DNA of 64,000 nt from CAYUQT01 sp964596165 (GTDB lineage: Bacteria > Planctomycetota > Phycisphaerae > UBA1845 > JAFGLZ01). The notes beneath the pieces were generated by a model. It was not told the origin of the DNA. It saw nothing but the letters and a program-made list of their open reading frames with translations, and searched no databases. The translations under genes and the position numbers were made by a program. Of this stretch, positions 1 to 12,586 are shown piece after piece. The stretch's first letter is position 1. Each line of letters starts with the position of its first letter. Where the stretch lies: the NCBI GenBank assembly GCA_964596165.1, contig CAZQTW010000032.1:1-64000 (forward strand), written 5' to 3'.

Positions 1-64
1 GTCCCGCCGCTCCCATCGCACCTCGAAACACAGGTCCACCCCAAATCTGTTTGGAACTCCAATT

Positions 65-296
65 GCCCGTGCGTAGGCACGGGAAGTAGGTCCCGTAGGG
101 ATCACCGAGACTAGCCCAGGACGCGAGTCCTGGGAACCGTCAATATCCAGTGTCCAACCAGTCCCGTAGGGACGGCTGAGCATCGCACGTCTGCCCGAGC
201 GCACGGTTCAATCGTCCCTACGGGACTCAACTCTTGATGCTGCCTGTCTTCCCAGGACTCGCGTCCTGGGCTACTTTCAAATGTCCCTACTGGACA
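65..296. repeat. Cluster of nested palindromes (REP/BIME-like intergenic repeat)
   Basis: Several short palindromes are arranged symmetrically. CCCAGGACGCGAGTCCTGGG at 115-134 is the exact reverse complement of 251-270. GTCCCGTAGGGAC at 161-173 is the reverse complement of 214-226. A related copy lies at 90-102 and a degenerate one (GTCCCTACTGGAC) near 283-295. A separate inverted repeat CCCGTGC/GCACGGG spans 66-83. The block can therefore fold into a long cruciform centred near 194. Such mirror-image pairs resemble bacterial REP/BIME elements. The stretch to position 588 contains no convincing gene; open frames on the minus strand there match no family I recognise. Confidence 0.75.
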
Positions 297-588
297 TGCA
301 AACAGAGTGCCGAACAGCATTGGGTCCACCTCCCTTCTAACATCCTCCAGACGCCTCCGCAAAATCCGCCAGTTTCCTAGCGGTATGCCGTGAAGGGAAC
401 GCTCACGACGAGCGATGAAGACCGGCCGCCACCCGCCGAACCGGGGTGTCCTCACGCCGGCCAGGCCGGGCTGGGGACAGCCCGGTTCGGTGACTGCACC
501 GCATTCTCTGGGCATGGCACCCGATGAGATACCCCCCTGGCATGATCTGCCTGGTGCATCCACTTGATGAGGAGAAGCACGTAGCGAT

Positions 589-619
589 TTGACAGGCCGC
601 CTTCCAGGTCTTGTACAAT
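589..619 (+). promoter_or_regulatory. Putative sigma70-type promoter of the NAD(P)H-hydrate epimerase gene
   Basis: A consensus -35 box TTGACA (589-594) is followed after 19 nt by TACAAT (614-619). Transcription would begin near position 626, where the first in-frame ATG of the downstream gene lies, so the mRNA may be leaderless. Confidence 0.55.
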
Positions 620-625
620 GCCGGG

Positions 626-1324
626 ATGACGAATCCGGACCCCCTACCCATGAGCCGTCAAGCGATCCGCGAGGTGGATCGCATCGCGATCCTGGAGTTT
701 GGCATCCCCGGTATAGTCCTCATGGAGAATGCCGGTCGCGGAGCGGCCCAGGTCGTCCTGGAAATGCTTAAGGAGCCCGCCGACTCGGTAGTGGCCATCG
801 TGTGCGGCGCGGGCAACAACGGGGGCGACGGATTCGTCATTGCCCGGCACCTCCACAACGCGGGCGTGAAGGTCGCGGTCTACCTGGCCGTCGACCCGGC
901 GAAATTGGGCGGGGACGCGAAGATCAACTGCGATATTGCCCATCGCATGAAGCTGCCGATCCACCCGCTCCTGACGCCCGCACAGATCGAGGAAGGCGGA
1001 GCGGCGATGGGCCGGGCGGACGTCATCGTCGATGCCATTCTGGGCACGGGTTTCAGCGGGCAGGTTCGGCCGCCTTTCGACGAGATCATCCGGAGGGTCA
1101 ACGCACTGAAAGGACCCAAGGTCGTCGCCGTGGATCTGCCCTCCGGGTTGGACTGCGACACGGGTCAGCCGAGCAATGCCACGATCCGGGCGGACGTGAC
1201 GGTGACGTTCGTTGCGCCGAAGGTTGGCTTCGGCACGCCGGAGGCCGCAGAATATGTCGGGCGCGTCGTTGTTGTCGACATCGGCGCCCCGCGAGAACTT
1301 GTCGGCCGGCGCCCGCCGGGCTGA
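626..1324 (+). CDS. nnrE: NAD(P)H-hydrate epimerase (YjeF N-terminal domain protein)
   Basis: Epimerises the R and S forms of damaged, hydrated NAD(P)H so that a partner dehydratase can repair them. The protein of about 230 residues contains only the YjeF_N domain. Visible motifs are the N-terminal MENAGRG, the glycine-rich GAGNNGGDGFVIARHL, the DAILGTGFSG segment, the DLPSGLDCDTGQ active-site/cation loop, and a C-terminal VTFVAPKVGFGT. There is no NnrD kinase-like dehydratase domain, unlike the common bifunctional form. The start is uncertain: ATG 626 fits the upstream promoter as a leaderless start, while ATG 650 (MSRQAIREVDRIA) matches the usual family start but has no Shine-Dalgarno sequence. 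Confidence 0.9.
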   Translation: MTNPDPLPMSRQAIREVDRIAILEFGIPGIVLMENAGRGAAQVVLEMLKEPADSVVAIVCGAGNNGGDGFVIARHLHNAGVKVAVYLAVDPAKLGGDAKINCDIAHRMKLPIHPLLTPAQIEEGGAAMGRADVIVDAILGTGFSGQVRPPFDEIIRRVNALKGPKVVAVDLPSGLDCDTGQPSNATIRADVTVTFVAPKVGFGTPEAAEYVGRVVVVDIGAPRELVGRRPPG

Positions 1325-1687
1325 CGGACCGGTCACACCGTCCCGGTCGAGACATCCCGACAACCAACCCAACGCAAAGGCGCCAAGACGCAATACGATC
1401 CACAGGTACCGCTTGCCTTGCCGACTCGTCTGAACCCCCATGTGGCAACCAGTCACGCCGGTCCTCGCTCAATGATAGCATTGAGAGTATGACGAGCCTT
1501 AATATTGATATAATGCCTGTGCGATGGTCGCAGGCACATTTCCATATTAGGGGGCCGTCGACGGCAGACTCGCGGGGGCGGCACTCGGGATGGAAGGCTG
1601 GTCTCCCCAAGCGGTCTGGGAGGCGCAGGCCGCTACACGCATTCGCAGACCGCCGTAGCAGTCGGGCAGCCGACTCGCGGGCAACCG
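1325..1687. other. Intergenic region without a recognised gene
   Basis: No supported coding frame is visible. A near-palindrome CAATGATAGCATTG lies at about 1470-1483, and a TATAAT hexamer is at 1509-1514 but its nearest -35-like box (TTGAGA, 1481) is 22 nt away, so it is a poor promoter candidate. Confidence 0.4.
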
Positions 1688-1717
1688 TTGACAGTAACCC
1701 TTCGTGGCCGGTATAAC
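1688..1717 (+). promoter_or_regulatory. Putative sigma70-type promoter for pyruvate phosphate dikinase
   Basis: TTGACA (1688-1693), an 18-nt spacer and TATAAC (1712-1717). This predicts a leader of about 100 nt before the ppdK start at 1822, which is preceded by AAGGAG at 1807-1812. Confidence 0.65.
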
Positions 1718-1821
1718 GTGTGTCCACTTCGGTATCATGGGGGTGGCTTGGTGAGGTAATGTCGCCCTTCCCGCCGGGTGGCCAACGTTGCGTAGATTGA
1801 ATCACGAAGGAGAGATATTCA

Positions 1822-4752
<2,931 letters not shown>

Positions 4753-4774
4753 GAACGGCTTGATTTCAGCGTGT

Positions 4775-4815
4775 TCCCTTCGGGCCTGATTCCGGTGAGG
4801 TCAGGTCCGAAGGGA
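4775..4815. terminator. Hairpin between convergent genes
   Basis: A 15-bp stem (4775-4789 with 4801-4815, one G-U pair) closes an 11-nt loop. It lies between the convergent ppdK and the repeat-protein gene, so it may act in both directions, although no long U-tract follows. Confidence 0.5.
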
Positions 4816-4822
4816 GCTTGTC

Positions 4823-7255
4823 TTACTTGCTTCGCCGAACACCGGCGCGCAGCGCCCCAGCACAAAGGATCAACACTGCGCCCACGAACGCTGCCCCGCC
4901 CGAACCGGCGCCGCAAGTCCTCCACTCGCCGCCCGGCAACTTCCACATGATATGGTTCGGATCGATGCCGCCCGGCGGATAGAAGATGGCCGACAGGGTC
5001 TTGTTGCCGTCCATCGTGATCTGAAGGGGGTTGTCGCTTGTGTTGGCCTCCGGCACATCGCCGACCCAGGTCCCGAAGGCAAACCCATCGGCGGGATACG
5101 CCGTCACCGTTACCTGCGTGCCGTTGGCGTACTTTACCTGGTTCGGCTCGACAGTGACGCTGCCCCACTGTCCGCAGTTCACGCCCGAGGTTAGCTTGTA
5201 TTGGCGCGGATAGTGAAGGATCGCGCCGTGGTATCCAACAGCGAAGACGTCGTCCGGTCCGTTTCCCCAAATTGCCAAAGGCGTCGCGGCACCCGTGGGC
5301 ATGGGCGACCACGTCACGCCGTCGAAGTGGAGCACGAAGAAGTTGAGACTGCTGGGACCGTTCTCGGTCCAGCCGGTAACGAAGATGTCATTCGGCCCGC
5401 TCCCCCAGATCGTCCCGAAGGAGGCCATGGGCCACCTGAGCACATCGGACCAGGTCGATCCGTCGAAATGAAGGGTGATCCCATAATCGACGTCCTCGGC
5501 ATGTGTCTCGCCCCATTCGTGATATGTTCCCACGACATACACGTCGTTCGGGCCGCTCCCCCACATGCCCCCCAGGTCCGTCCGCTCCGGGTCTGACTCC
5601 CATGAAATGGACCAACTACTTCCGTCGTAGTGGAGGATTTGGTCCTTGCGGATCTCGGAGGGAAAGAGATTGGGGTCGTAGGACCACTCGGTGCCCACAA
5701 AATAGACATCGTTGGGACCGCTGCCCCAGATATTTCTGAGGTGGGCCTCCGACGGCACGGTCGCGTCCGCCCATTGCGAGCCGTCGTAGTGCAGGAGCAC
5801 GGGGTGGGCATGAACGCCCTGATCAATTTCATCAAGGTAGTCCCCGTGCCAACCCACGGCATATACGTCGTTCGGTCCGCTGCCCCAGATGTCAGTGAAC
5901 TCGAGCCGCGGGATGTTCTCCATCTCCGACCAGGCGGAGCCATCGTAGTGAAGAATAGTGCCGTAGTACGTTTCATTTGCATCATCCCACCACAGCCAAC
6001 TCAGGGCAAAAACGTTCTTCGGACCGCTGCCCCAGATACGCGTGAGGGCCGTCATCGCCCCATTGTTCATGGGGGACCAGGTCGAACCGTCGTAGTGGAG
6101 GATGGTGGCACCGCAATGTACCTGATTGCCCTCGTCCCAGTAGCCGTCGCCAACGGCGAAGACATCGTTCGAACCGCTGCCCCATATGTCGCACAACTGG
6201 CTTGTGAATCCGCTGGACAGCAGCGACCACATCGAGCCGTCATAGAGGGCGATCCGGCCCGCGTCGCCAACGGCGTACACATCGCTCGCGCTGCTGCCGC
6301 GAATACCCATACACCCCGAAATCGCCACGTCAGGTACGTACGACCAGGTTGAACCGTCGTAGTGCAACACGTGTCTGCTGTGAGTACCCGCGGCAAAGAC
6401 GTTGTCGGGCCCCGCACCCCAGACGGTGCTGAATACTTCCGAGTCATACGGACTGGATGGCACCGGCATTTCAGACCACGACGCGCCGTCGAAGTGGAGG
6501 ATCAAGTCGAGGCGGTCAAAATCACCCTCGTCGTAGACCTCTTTCATGCCCACGACGAAGACGTCATTCGGGCCGCTCCCCCAAACGCTGGAGAGCCACA
6601 CCCACCCCGACCCCGGGTCGATCGGAAGTCCGCTCACCTCCGACCATGTGGTGCCGTCGTAGTGCACGATCTTGTCATCACCCACGGCGAAGACGTCGTT
6701 CGGGCCGCTGCCCCACACGGCGTTCAAGTATCCGACAGGGTTGGTCATCTCGGACCAAGTGGCCCCGTTGTAGTGCAGGATCGCGTTGGGTCCCACGGCG
6801 AACACGTCGTTGGGTGCGCTACCCCACACGCCCCTTAGCCCATTGGGGAGGCCACTGATCATCGTTGACCAATTGGCGCCATCGTAATGCAGGATCGTGG
6901 CGTACTCCCGCCAATTGGGCTGGTCGTAATATGTGCCAACTGCGAATATATCGTTCGGTCCGCTGCCCCAAACGCCCGACAGGACATGGGTCATCGTGCC
7001 GCTGTCCATCAGCGACCAGGTTGACCCATCGTAGTGGATGATGGTCCCGGCCTCGCCCACGGCGAATACGTCGTTCGGCCCGTTGCTCCATACGGCCATG
7101 AGGTTGTTGCCCTGGGGCAGCGGGTTCTGCCATTCCCATTCGGGCAGACTTCCCAGGGCAGGCATGGCATCGTTGATGATGCCGACGCCAGCCAGCACCC
7201 AACCCATTACGCACAAAACCTTGGTCACATTCGCTTGGTTGCAGACGGCGGACAT
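4823..7255 (-). CDS. Secreted WGSGPNDVFAVG-repeat (propeller-like) protein with C-terminal sorting signal
   Basis: An 810-residue exported protein. The N-terminus has a hydrophobic stretch (VLCVMGWVLAGVGI), though its n-region is only weakly basic. Most of the protein consists of more than a dozen repeats of about 45-60 residues with the pattern WGSGPNDVFAVG...ILHYDGSTWSEM, which suggests a beta-propeller-like surface protein. Then comes an InlB-B/Flg_new-type repeat (GSVTVEP...GTQVTVTAYPADGFAF...). The C-terminus is CGAGSGG, a hydrophobic helix, and RRSK: a three-part C-terminal sorting or anchoring signal. AAGGAGG precedes the start on the minus strand. No enzymatic motif is visible; ligand unknown. 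It shares its repeat with the lipoprotein at 46164-48365. Confidence 0.8.
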   Translation of the reverse strand: MSAVCNQANVTKVLCVMGWVLAGVGIINDAMPALGSLPEWEWQNPLPQGNNLMAVWSNGPNDVFAVGEAGTIIHYDGSTWSLMDSGTMTHVLSGVWGSGPNDIFAVGTYYDQPNWREYATILHYDGANWSTMISGLPNGLRGVWGSAPNDVFAVGPNAILHYNGATWSEMTNPVGYLNAVWGSGPNDVFAVGDDKIVHYDGTTWSEVSGLPIDPGSGWVWLSSVWGSGPNDVFVVGMKEVYDEGDFDRLDLILHFDGASWSEMPVPSSPYDSEVFSTVWGAGPDNVFAAGTHSRHVLHYDGSTWSYVPDVAISGCMGIRGSSASDVYAVGDAGRIALYDGSMWSLLSSGFTSQLCDIWGSGSNDVFAVGDGYWDEGNQVHCGATILHYDGSTWSPMNNGAMTALTRIWGSGPKNVFALSWLWWDDANETYYGTILHYDGSAWSEMENIPRLEFTDIWGSGPNDVYAVGWHGDYLDEIDQGVHAHPVLLHYDGSQWADATVPSEAHLRNIWGSGPNDVYFVGTEWSYDPNLFPSEIRKDQILHYDGSSWSISWESDPERTDLGGMWGSGPNDVYVVGTYHEWGETHAEDVDYGITLHFDGSTWSDVLRWPMASFGTIWGSGPNDIFVTGWTENGPSSLNFFVLHFDGVTWSPMPTGAATPLAIWGNGPDDVFAVGYHGAILHYPRQYKLTSGVNCGQWGSVTVEPNQVKYANGTQVTVTAYPADGFAFGTWVGDVPEANTSDNPLQITMDGNKTLSAIFYPPGGIDPNHIMWKLPGGEWRTCGAGSGGAAFVGAVLILCAGALRAGVRRSK

Positions 7256-7700
7256 GGTGGTTGCCTCCTTGCATTGTCCTTGTCAAACGAGTGGCCCGGA
7301 TGTCACTCCAGGGCGCAATCAGTACGTAAGAGAGCCCACCAGAATCGTAGGACAATGGTGTACTAGTTACCGGGCGTATCGGCTATGCCTTCCGTTCCGC
7401 TTGAAGGAGGGGTATCCGCCGGGGGCCCGTTTGAGGAGTCTTCGGCATGCCTGCATAAGTCATTGGTAGGCAGATCGTTAACTTTGGCGAGGGGTTCCGA
7501 GAACAAAGCCTCAACCCATTCCGTCGCAATTCCTTAGAAACCCAGGGTCTTCTTCATTCGGAAAGACCCTTAGGGAAGACCGAACCAGCAGAACGGTCCG
7601 ATTTCGGGCGAGGGCCTTTGGCATCGCAAGGGTCTGAACTGTGACTTTGGGGGCCACCGTTGGTAGTATGTCCGGCCACTGAGCGTCAGACGAACACAGG
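7256..7700. other. Intergenic region between divergent genes
   Basis: About 445 bp with no supported gene. It must hold the promoters for the divergent repeat-protein gene (minus) and HAD hydrolase gene (plus); I see no hexamer pair good enough to call. Confidence 0.4.
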
Positions 7701-8525
7701 ATGAGCCACCCCATGCTGAAAGCGATCCGCCATTTGGCCCTCGACATGGACGGGACCATTTACCGGGGCAAGACGCTCTTTGATTTCACGATCGCGTTTC
7801 TCCGGCGAATGAATCAACTCGGCATCGGCTACACGTTTCTGACCAACAATTGCTCCAGGAGCGTTCGCCACTACATGGCCCATCTTGGCGAGATGGGCAT
7901 CGAGGTCCGCAAGGATCAGGTGTACACCTCGGCGCTGTCGACCATCGATTACCTCCGAGGCGAGCTTCCGCAGGTCAGGCGACTGTGGGTTCTTGGCACA
8001 CCCAGTCTGTGCGAGGAATTCACCGAGGCAGGATTCGAGGTGGTGGCCGACGGGGCGGAGCCTGAGGCTATCGTGGTCAGCATCGACACCGGATTGACCT
8101 ACGCGCGGCTGTGCAAAACGGCGTGGTGGATCAAGCAGGGCAAGCCGTTCGTGGCCACGCACCCCGATCGTGTATGCCCCACCGACCAGCCGACCGTCAT
8201 GGTCGATTGCGGCTCGCTGTGCGCGTGCCTTCTGAGTGCCGCGGGCCGATCGCCGCAGGCCGTGCTTGGCAAACCTCATCCTTCGATGTTGCGAGGGATT
8301 CTGCGACGTCACGCGCTGCAACCGCACGAACTGGCAATGGTCGGCGACCGGCTCAACACGGATATGGCGATGGCTCGCAGCGCCGGGGCGGTCGGCGTCC
8401 TGGTGCTCACCGGCGAGGCGACAGAACGCGAGGCCCGCGAGGCGTCGCCGCCGCCCGATCTGGTCGTCCCGAGCCTGAAGGAACTGGGTGAACGGCTTGC
8501 GGAGGCAAGCGCCCGGCGCGGCTGA
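7701..8525 (+). CDS. HAD superfamily IIA hydrolase (NagD/UmpH-like phosphatase)
   Basis: A 274-residue cytosolic phosphatase of the HAD-IIA subfamily, whose members dephosphorylate nucleotides, sugar phosphates or phosphoglycolate. HAD motif I is LDMDGTIYRG (nucleophile and acid/base Asp), motif II is FLTNNCSRS, the Lys motif is GKPHPSML, and motif IV is MVGDRLNTDMAMARSAG. The cap between motifs II and III has the size expected for C2 caps. ATG 7701 has a weak ribosome site; ATG 7713 (MLKAIRHLALDMDG) is an alternative. The substrate cannot be deduced from sequence. It is followed after 83 bp by a convergent kinase gene. Confidence 0.9.
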   Translation: MSHPMLKAIRHLALDMDGTIYRGKTLFDFTIAFLRRMNQLGIGYTFLTNNCSRSVRHYMAHLGEMGIEVRKDQVYTSALSTIDYLRGELPQVRRLWVLGTPSLCEEFTEAGFEVVADGAEPEAIVVSIDTGLTYARLCKTAWWIKQGKPFVATHPDRVCPTDQPTVMVDCGSLCACLLSAAGRSPQAVLGKPHPSMLRGILRRHALQPHELAMVGDRLNTDMAMARSAGAVGVLVLTGEATEREAREASPPPDLVVPSLKELGERLAEASARRG

Positions 8526-8608
8526 GGCCCGCCGCAAGGGAATAGGTGTAAGACACTAGGTGGCCGGCCCCCGTTAGGAAGGATAGTCAAGACGCCCGCG
8601 CTGGGGCT

Positions 8609-9595
8609 TCAGAACGCCGGGCGATCCGTGCGGTTGAATTGGGTCATGGCTAGGCGGCATTCATCGGCATAGCGCCGCGCCCGCCGGGGATTGTTGTGCC
8701 GGGCGCTCATGCTGATGACGATGTACTTGGCGTGCTCATACAGCAGATAGAACCACCGCCGAACGGCCTGCTCGTGAGAGGGCAACGGTCTCCGCCCGCC
8801 CGCCTCAACGTATCCTCTCCAGAACGGTTCGCCCGTCAGGCCACAGTACTCGGCAACGGCCAGATCGTTTTCCGGGTCTCCGAAGCACGCCCGATCGAAA
8901 TCAAAGAGCGCGCTCAGCCGCTTGTCGTGAACCAGGATGTTTGCCACCCACAGGTCCATATGGCACAGGGCGGCCGGCGTGGAAGGATCGAACACTGCGT
9001 GGTGTTTGTCGAAGAGTCGAAGGGCCAGTGCCCGATCGTGCTCGTTGTAGACCCCGCAACGGACACAGTCTTCGACCAGCTTGCCCCACATGACGGCAAA
9101 CGCCGCCGGCCAGTCCGATTGGGGTTCCATCGGTCGGTGCGGTCCGATGTATCCATAGTGTCGGCCACGGATGCCATGCAGCTTGGCCACACAGCGTCCC
9201 AACTCGGCGAGGATCGATTCACTCTCGGTTCGAGTCAGTCGATCCGCCACCTCGCTCATCGCCGTTCCGGGGAGTCGATTCATGATGAGGTAGTCGCGAT
9301 CGATCACGGTTCGCGAGAAATCATATGCCAGGATCTTGGGGATGGGTACGTCGGTCCGCTCTTCGATCAGGCGATGCAACTCCGGTTCCTGTCGCATCAT
9401 ACGGTATTCATAAAAGAGTTGCAGCACGCTGTCGGTCGGCGCGATCCGCAAGACGTACTCGGACGAAGGGTTCTGTATGAGAAACGTCCGGCTGAACTTG
9501 CCTGCGCCGAAGGGCGTGGCCGTTGCGCCGTCGAGCCGGAGCAACCGACACGCCAATTCGGCCGCCTGGGTCGCGTTGACGGCATGATTCCGCAT
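8609..9595 (-). CDS. Aminoglycoside phosphotransferase (APH)-family kinase
   Basis: A 328-residue protein of the APH/choline-kinase fold. The Brenner motif is CHMDLWVANILV (His-x-Asp...Asn) and the metal-binding motif is ALFDFDRACFGDPENDLA. The N-terminal lobe has the glycine-rich FGAGKFSRTFLI and the ATP-lysine region is replaced by an RIAP context (VLRIAPTD). The family includes antibiotic kinases, choline and homoserine kinases; nothing here indicates antibiotic resistance. The C-terminal segment FYLLYEHAKYIVI is typical of the family. Gene stands alone, convergent with the HAD gene and divergent from the M16 peptidase. Confidence 0.85.
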   Translation of the reverse strand: MRNHAVNATQAAELACRLLRLDGATATPFGAGKFSRTFLIQNPSSEYVLRIAPTDSVLQLFYEYRMMRQEPELHRLIEERTDVPIPKILAYDFSRTVIDRDYLIMNRLPGTAMSEVADRLTRTESESILAELGRCVAKLHGIRGRHYGYIGPHRPMEPQSDWPAAFAVMWGKLVEDCVRCGVYNEHDRALALRLFDKHHAVFDPSTPAALCHMDLWVANILVHDKRLSALFDFDRACFGDPENDLAVAEYCGLTGEPFWRGYVEAGGRRPLPSHEQAVRRWFYLLYEHAKYIVISMSARHNNPRRARRYADECRLAMTQFNRTDRPAF

Positions 9596-9691
9596 GGCGA
9601 CAACGATTATACCGTCTTTGGCTTGTCAGAGACTGACTCATGACGGATACTGCTGCTGGCCGTCGTCCACGTCGGTCGTAAGGAGCGATCC

Positions 9692-12544
9692 ATGCCTAGA
9701 CTCCGAATGCACTATTGCCTGTTCGTCGTTCTGTCCGTGTCGTGTTCGCTCGGTGCCGCGGAGCGCCGGTATGATCTTCAACGAAAGGTCCTCGACAACG
9801 GTCTGATGGTCATCTCGCTCGAGGACCGTTCGTGCCCCATCGTGGCCGTCCAGGTGTGGTATCACGTCGGATCGAAGGATGAAGACCCCAATCGACAGGG
9901 TTTCGCCCACATGTTCGAACACATGATGTTCCGCGGGACCGACCGCCTGGGACCGGAGGCGCACTTCGATTACGTCCGCCGGACGGGCGGCTATGTGAAC
10001 GGTTTCACCTCGTTCGACAATACGGCCTATGTCAACCAGGCGCCGTCGAACCAACTGGAGTTGCTCTTCTGGCTCGAGGCCGAGCGAATGGCGTTCCTGA
10101 AGATCGACGAGGAGGGTTTTCACAAGGAGCGCGGCGTCGTCGAGGAGGAGCGCCGCATGAGTTCGTTGAACACGCCGTATGGCACGGTACCCGAGAAGGT
10201 TCTGGCCGGCATCTACACGAAGCACCCCTACCGATGGACTCCGATCGGGCAGATCCCGCACCTGCGGGCCGCAACGATCGACGAACTTCAGGCCTTCTGG
10301 GACACGTACTACACCCCATCGAACGCCGTGCTCGTGGTCGTGGGCGACGTGAAACATGCCGACGTTCAGGCGCTGGCCGAGAAGTACTTCGGCTGGATCC
10401 CCAAGATCCCGACGCCGCCCCGAGTCACCATCAAGGAGCCCCCGCAGACCGAGCCGCGAAGGTTGGTTATAGAGGAGAAGAAGGGGCCGGTGCCGCTCGT
10501 CGGCGTGATCTATCGCGGCGTGCCGGCCGGGCACGCCGATGAGCTTCCGCTCGACATGCTCATGTCCATTCTGGGCGGCGGCGAGAGCAGCCGCATGTAT
10601 CGCGACCTCGTCAAGGAACGGAAGCTGGCTCAGGTTGTCATGGCAATGTCGCAGTCGCTCGAGGACGACGGGCTGGCGGGCGCCGGCGCCGCCATCCTGC
10701 CGATGGGCAGCGACAAGGAGAAGGTGCTCAAGGCATTGAAAGAGCATATCCAACGGGTTCGAACCGAGCCGGTGACCGACCGGGAACTGACGAAGACCAA
10801 GAATCAGTACTTGCGTAATGAGGTGGTCAAATCGCTCACGGTGGCGAACAAGGCAAACCTGCTGGGCCGGTATCAGACGATCGAGGGGGACGCCGAAAAG
10901 CTCAACCGGCGATTGGAGGATATCCGGGCGGTCACGGCCGACGATCTTTTCCGGGTGGCCAAGACGTACTTGATCGAGACTGCCGAGACCAGCGGATTCG
11001 TCGAACCGCAATCGGGCGCGATGCTGTCCATGCTGTTCGGCGGGAAGTCAAGGAAACAGGAGGGCGACGAAGCCACGCTGGCGCCGAAGCCGGCCACCAA
11101 CCGCGTGGCCGTTCGCGGAGAACCTCGTACCCATCTGAAACGCCCGGAAGGTTTTCCGGAGAAGCCACCGGTGGCCTCGTTGCTCGAAGTCTTTCCGGAG
11201 ATACGTCACGACGACACGGTACTGGACAACGGCCTCCGCGTGGTCGTCGTTCCGAACCATAAGCTTCCTTTTGTGACGATGTTGCTCGGCGTACTCAACG
11301 GGTCGTGGACGGAAGTCACCCCCGGCGCCGCTTCGATGGCCTGCCAGATGATCACCAAGGGTTCCAAAGACCACACGGCCATTCAGATGGCGGAGGAATT
11401 GGAGTTCAATGCGATCTCGCTGAGCGCCGGCGCCTCGATGGACACGGTGTCCGTAAACGCCTCGTGCGTCAGCGACAAGTTTGACTTGGCCGTCAAGTTG
11501 CTGGCCGAGGTCGTGCGGACACCGACCTTCCCACAAGACGAGTTCAACGTTCTCCGAAGCCAGACCGTCATGGGACTGATGGTCCAGTCCAAGACGCCGG
11601 AATACCTGGCTGAGCGGGAACTCCGGCAGCGCGTATTCGGCGAGCATCCCTACGCCCGGACGCCGACGGGCGAGCTGGAGGATGTTCAGCGAGTCAAGAC
11701 GGACGCCGTGAAGGCGTGGTGGACGTCGTTTGTCCGGCCCGACATGTGCGTGCTCTACATCGCCGGCGACGTGGAACCGGCCGCCGCCGTGGCGGCCGCT
11801 CGTTCGTATCTGGGTGATTGGAAGGCCGAAGGGCCCAAGCCCGAGCCCACGATGCCGCCGATTCCCGAACCCGCTTCGACGCGCATCTGGCTGGTGGATC
11901 GGCCCGGCTCGGTGCAAAGTCAGATCCGCATCGGCCATCTCGGCATCACCCGTCAGGACGAGCGGTATTTCGCCAGCCGTGTCTTGTCGCTCATCTTTGG
12001 GGGCGGCTTCAACAGCCGACTGAACAAAGCGATTCGCGTCGAGAAGGGGTTGACCTATGGCGCGCGCGGCGGCATCGACGCCGGCCGTTTCGCCGGGACG
12101 TTCCTGGCCAGCACGTTTACCAAGACGACCAGCACCGCCGAAGCCATCAACGTCATCCTTCACGAGATCGAGCGGATTCGAACAACACTGCCCGACGCGG
12201 AGGAGTTGGACAATGCGCGATCCTACATCATCGGCTCCTTCGCGGGTCAGCGGGAGACCCCGCAAGCGATGGTGAACGACCTGTGGCTTATCGAACACTG
12301 CGGTCTCCCGAAGGACTACATGACCCGGCTGCTCGACGGCGTGAAGAGAACCTCGGCCGAGGACGTGCGGAACGCCGCCCGGGCGCTCATGCGCAAGGAA
12401 AACCTGATGATCGTCGTGGTCGGCGAGGCCGCCAAGCTGAAGGACGAATTGGCGAAGATCGCGCCGGTGACGGTGATCGGGGCACCCAAGGCGGACTCAC
12501 AGCCGGTTCAGACACAGAAGGCCGCCGCGGCAGCGGTACAGTAG
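9692..12544 (+). CDS. Two-domain M16 (pitrilysin/insulinase) family zinc metallopeptidase
   Basis: A secreted peptidase of 950 residues formed by two fused M16 halves. A signal peptide (MHYCLFVVLSVSCSLGAAE) precedes the first domain. The catalytic inverted zinc motif HMFEH is in FAHMFEHMMFRGT at about residues 71-75, with the downstream metal-binding Glu in VVEEERRMSS. The second half (from about residue 505, DTVLDNGLRVVVVPN) lacks HxxEH and is presumably the structural, non-catalytic half; it contains the usual late RIGHLGITRQDERYFASRVLS segment. Shine-Dalgarno AAGGAG (9680-9685) fixes the start. Confidence 0.93.
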   Translation: MPRLRMHYCLFVVLSVSCSLGAAERRYDLQRKVLDNGLMVISLEDRSCPIVAVQVWYHVGSKDEDPNRQGFAHMFEHMMFRGTDRLGPEAHFDYVRRTGGYVNGFTSFDNTAYVNQAPSNQLELLFWLEAERMAFLKIDEEGFHKERGVVEEERRMSSLNTPYGTVPEKVLAGIYTKHPYRWTPIGQIPHLRAATIDELQAFWDTYYTPSNAVLVVVGDVKHADVQALAEKYFGWIPKIPTPPRVTIKEPPQTEPRRLVIEEKKGPVPLVGVIYRGVPAGHADELPLDMLMSILGGGESSRMYRDLVKERKLAQVVMAMSQSLEDDGLAGAGAAILPMGSDKEKVLKALKEHIQRVRTEPVTDRELTKTKNQYLRNEVVKSLTVANKANLLGRYQTIEGDAEKLNRRLEDIRAVTADDLFRVAKTYLIETAETSGFVEPQSGAMLSMLFGGKSRKQEGDEATLAPKPATNRVAVRGEPRTHLKRPEGFPEKPPVASLLEVFPEIRHDDTVLDNGLRVVVVPNHKLPFVTMLLGVLNGSWTEVTPGAASMACQMITKGSKDHTAIQMAEELEFNAISLSAGASMDTVSVNASCVSDKFDLAVKLLAEVVRTPTFPQDEFNVLRSQTVMGLMVQSKTPEYLAERELRQRVFGEHPYARTPTGELEDVQRVKTDAVKAWWTSFVRPDMCVLYIAGDVEPAAAVAAARSYLGDWKAEGPKPEPTMPPIPEPASTRIWLVDRPGSVQSQIRIGHLGITRQDERYFASRVLSLIFGGGFNSRLNKAIRVEKGLTYGARGGIDAGRFAGTFLASTFTKTTSTAEAINVILHEIERIRTTLPDAEELDNARSYIIGSFAGQRETPQAMVNDLWLIEHCGLPKDYMTRLLDGVKRTSAEDVRNAARALMRKENLMIVVVGEAAKLKDELAKIAPVTVIGAPKADSQPVQTQKAAAAAVQ

Positions 12545-12586
12545 TGTTCCGTCAAGCGCGACGGGAGGGATTCTCCCCGGATCCGA

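Noticed and set aside
111..651. Minus-strand open frames that might be a REP-associated transposase
   Set aside because: No HUH motif, catalytic Tyr or family-like sequence; the frame simply runs through the palindromes.
1481..1514. TTGAGA and TATAAT as a second ppdK promoter
   Set aside because: The spacer is 22 nt; the TTGACA-18-TATAAC pair at 1688-1717 is clearly better.
8609..9595. Aminoglycoside resistance gene
   Set aside because: The APH fold is shared by many metabolic kinases and there is no resistance-gene context.
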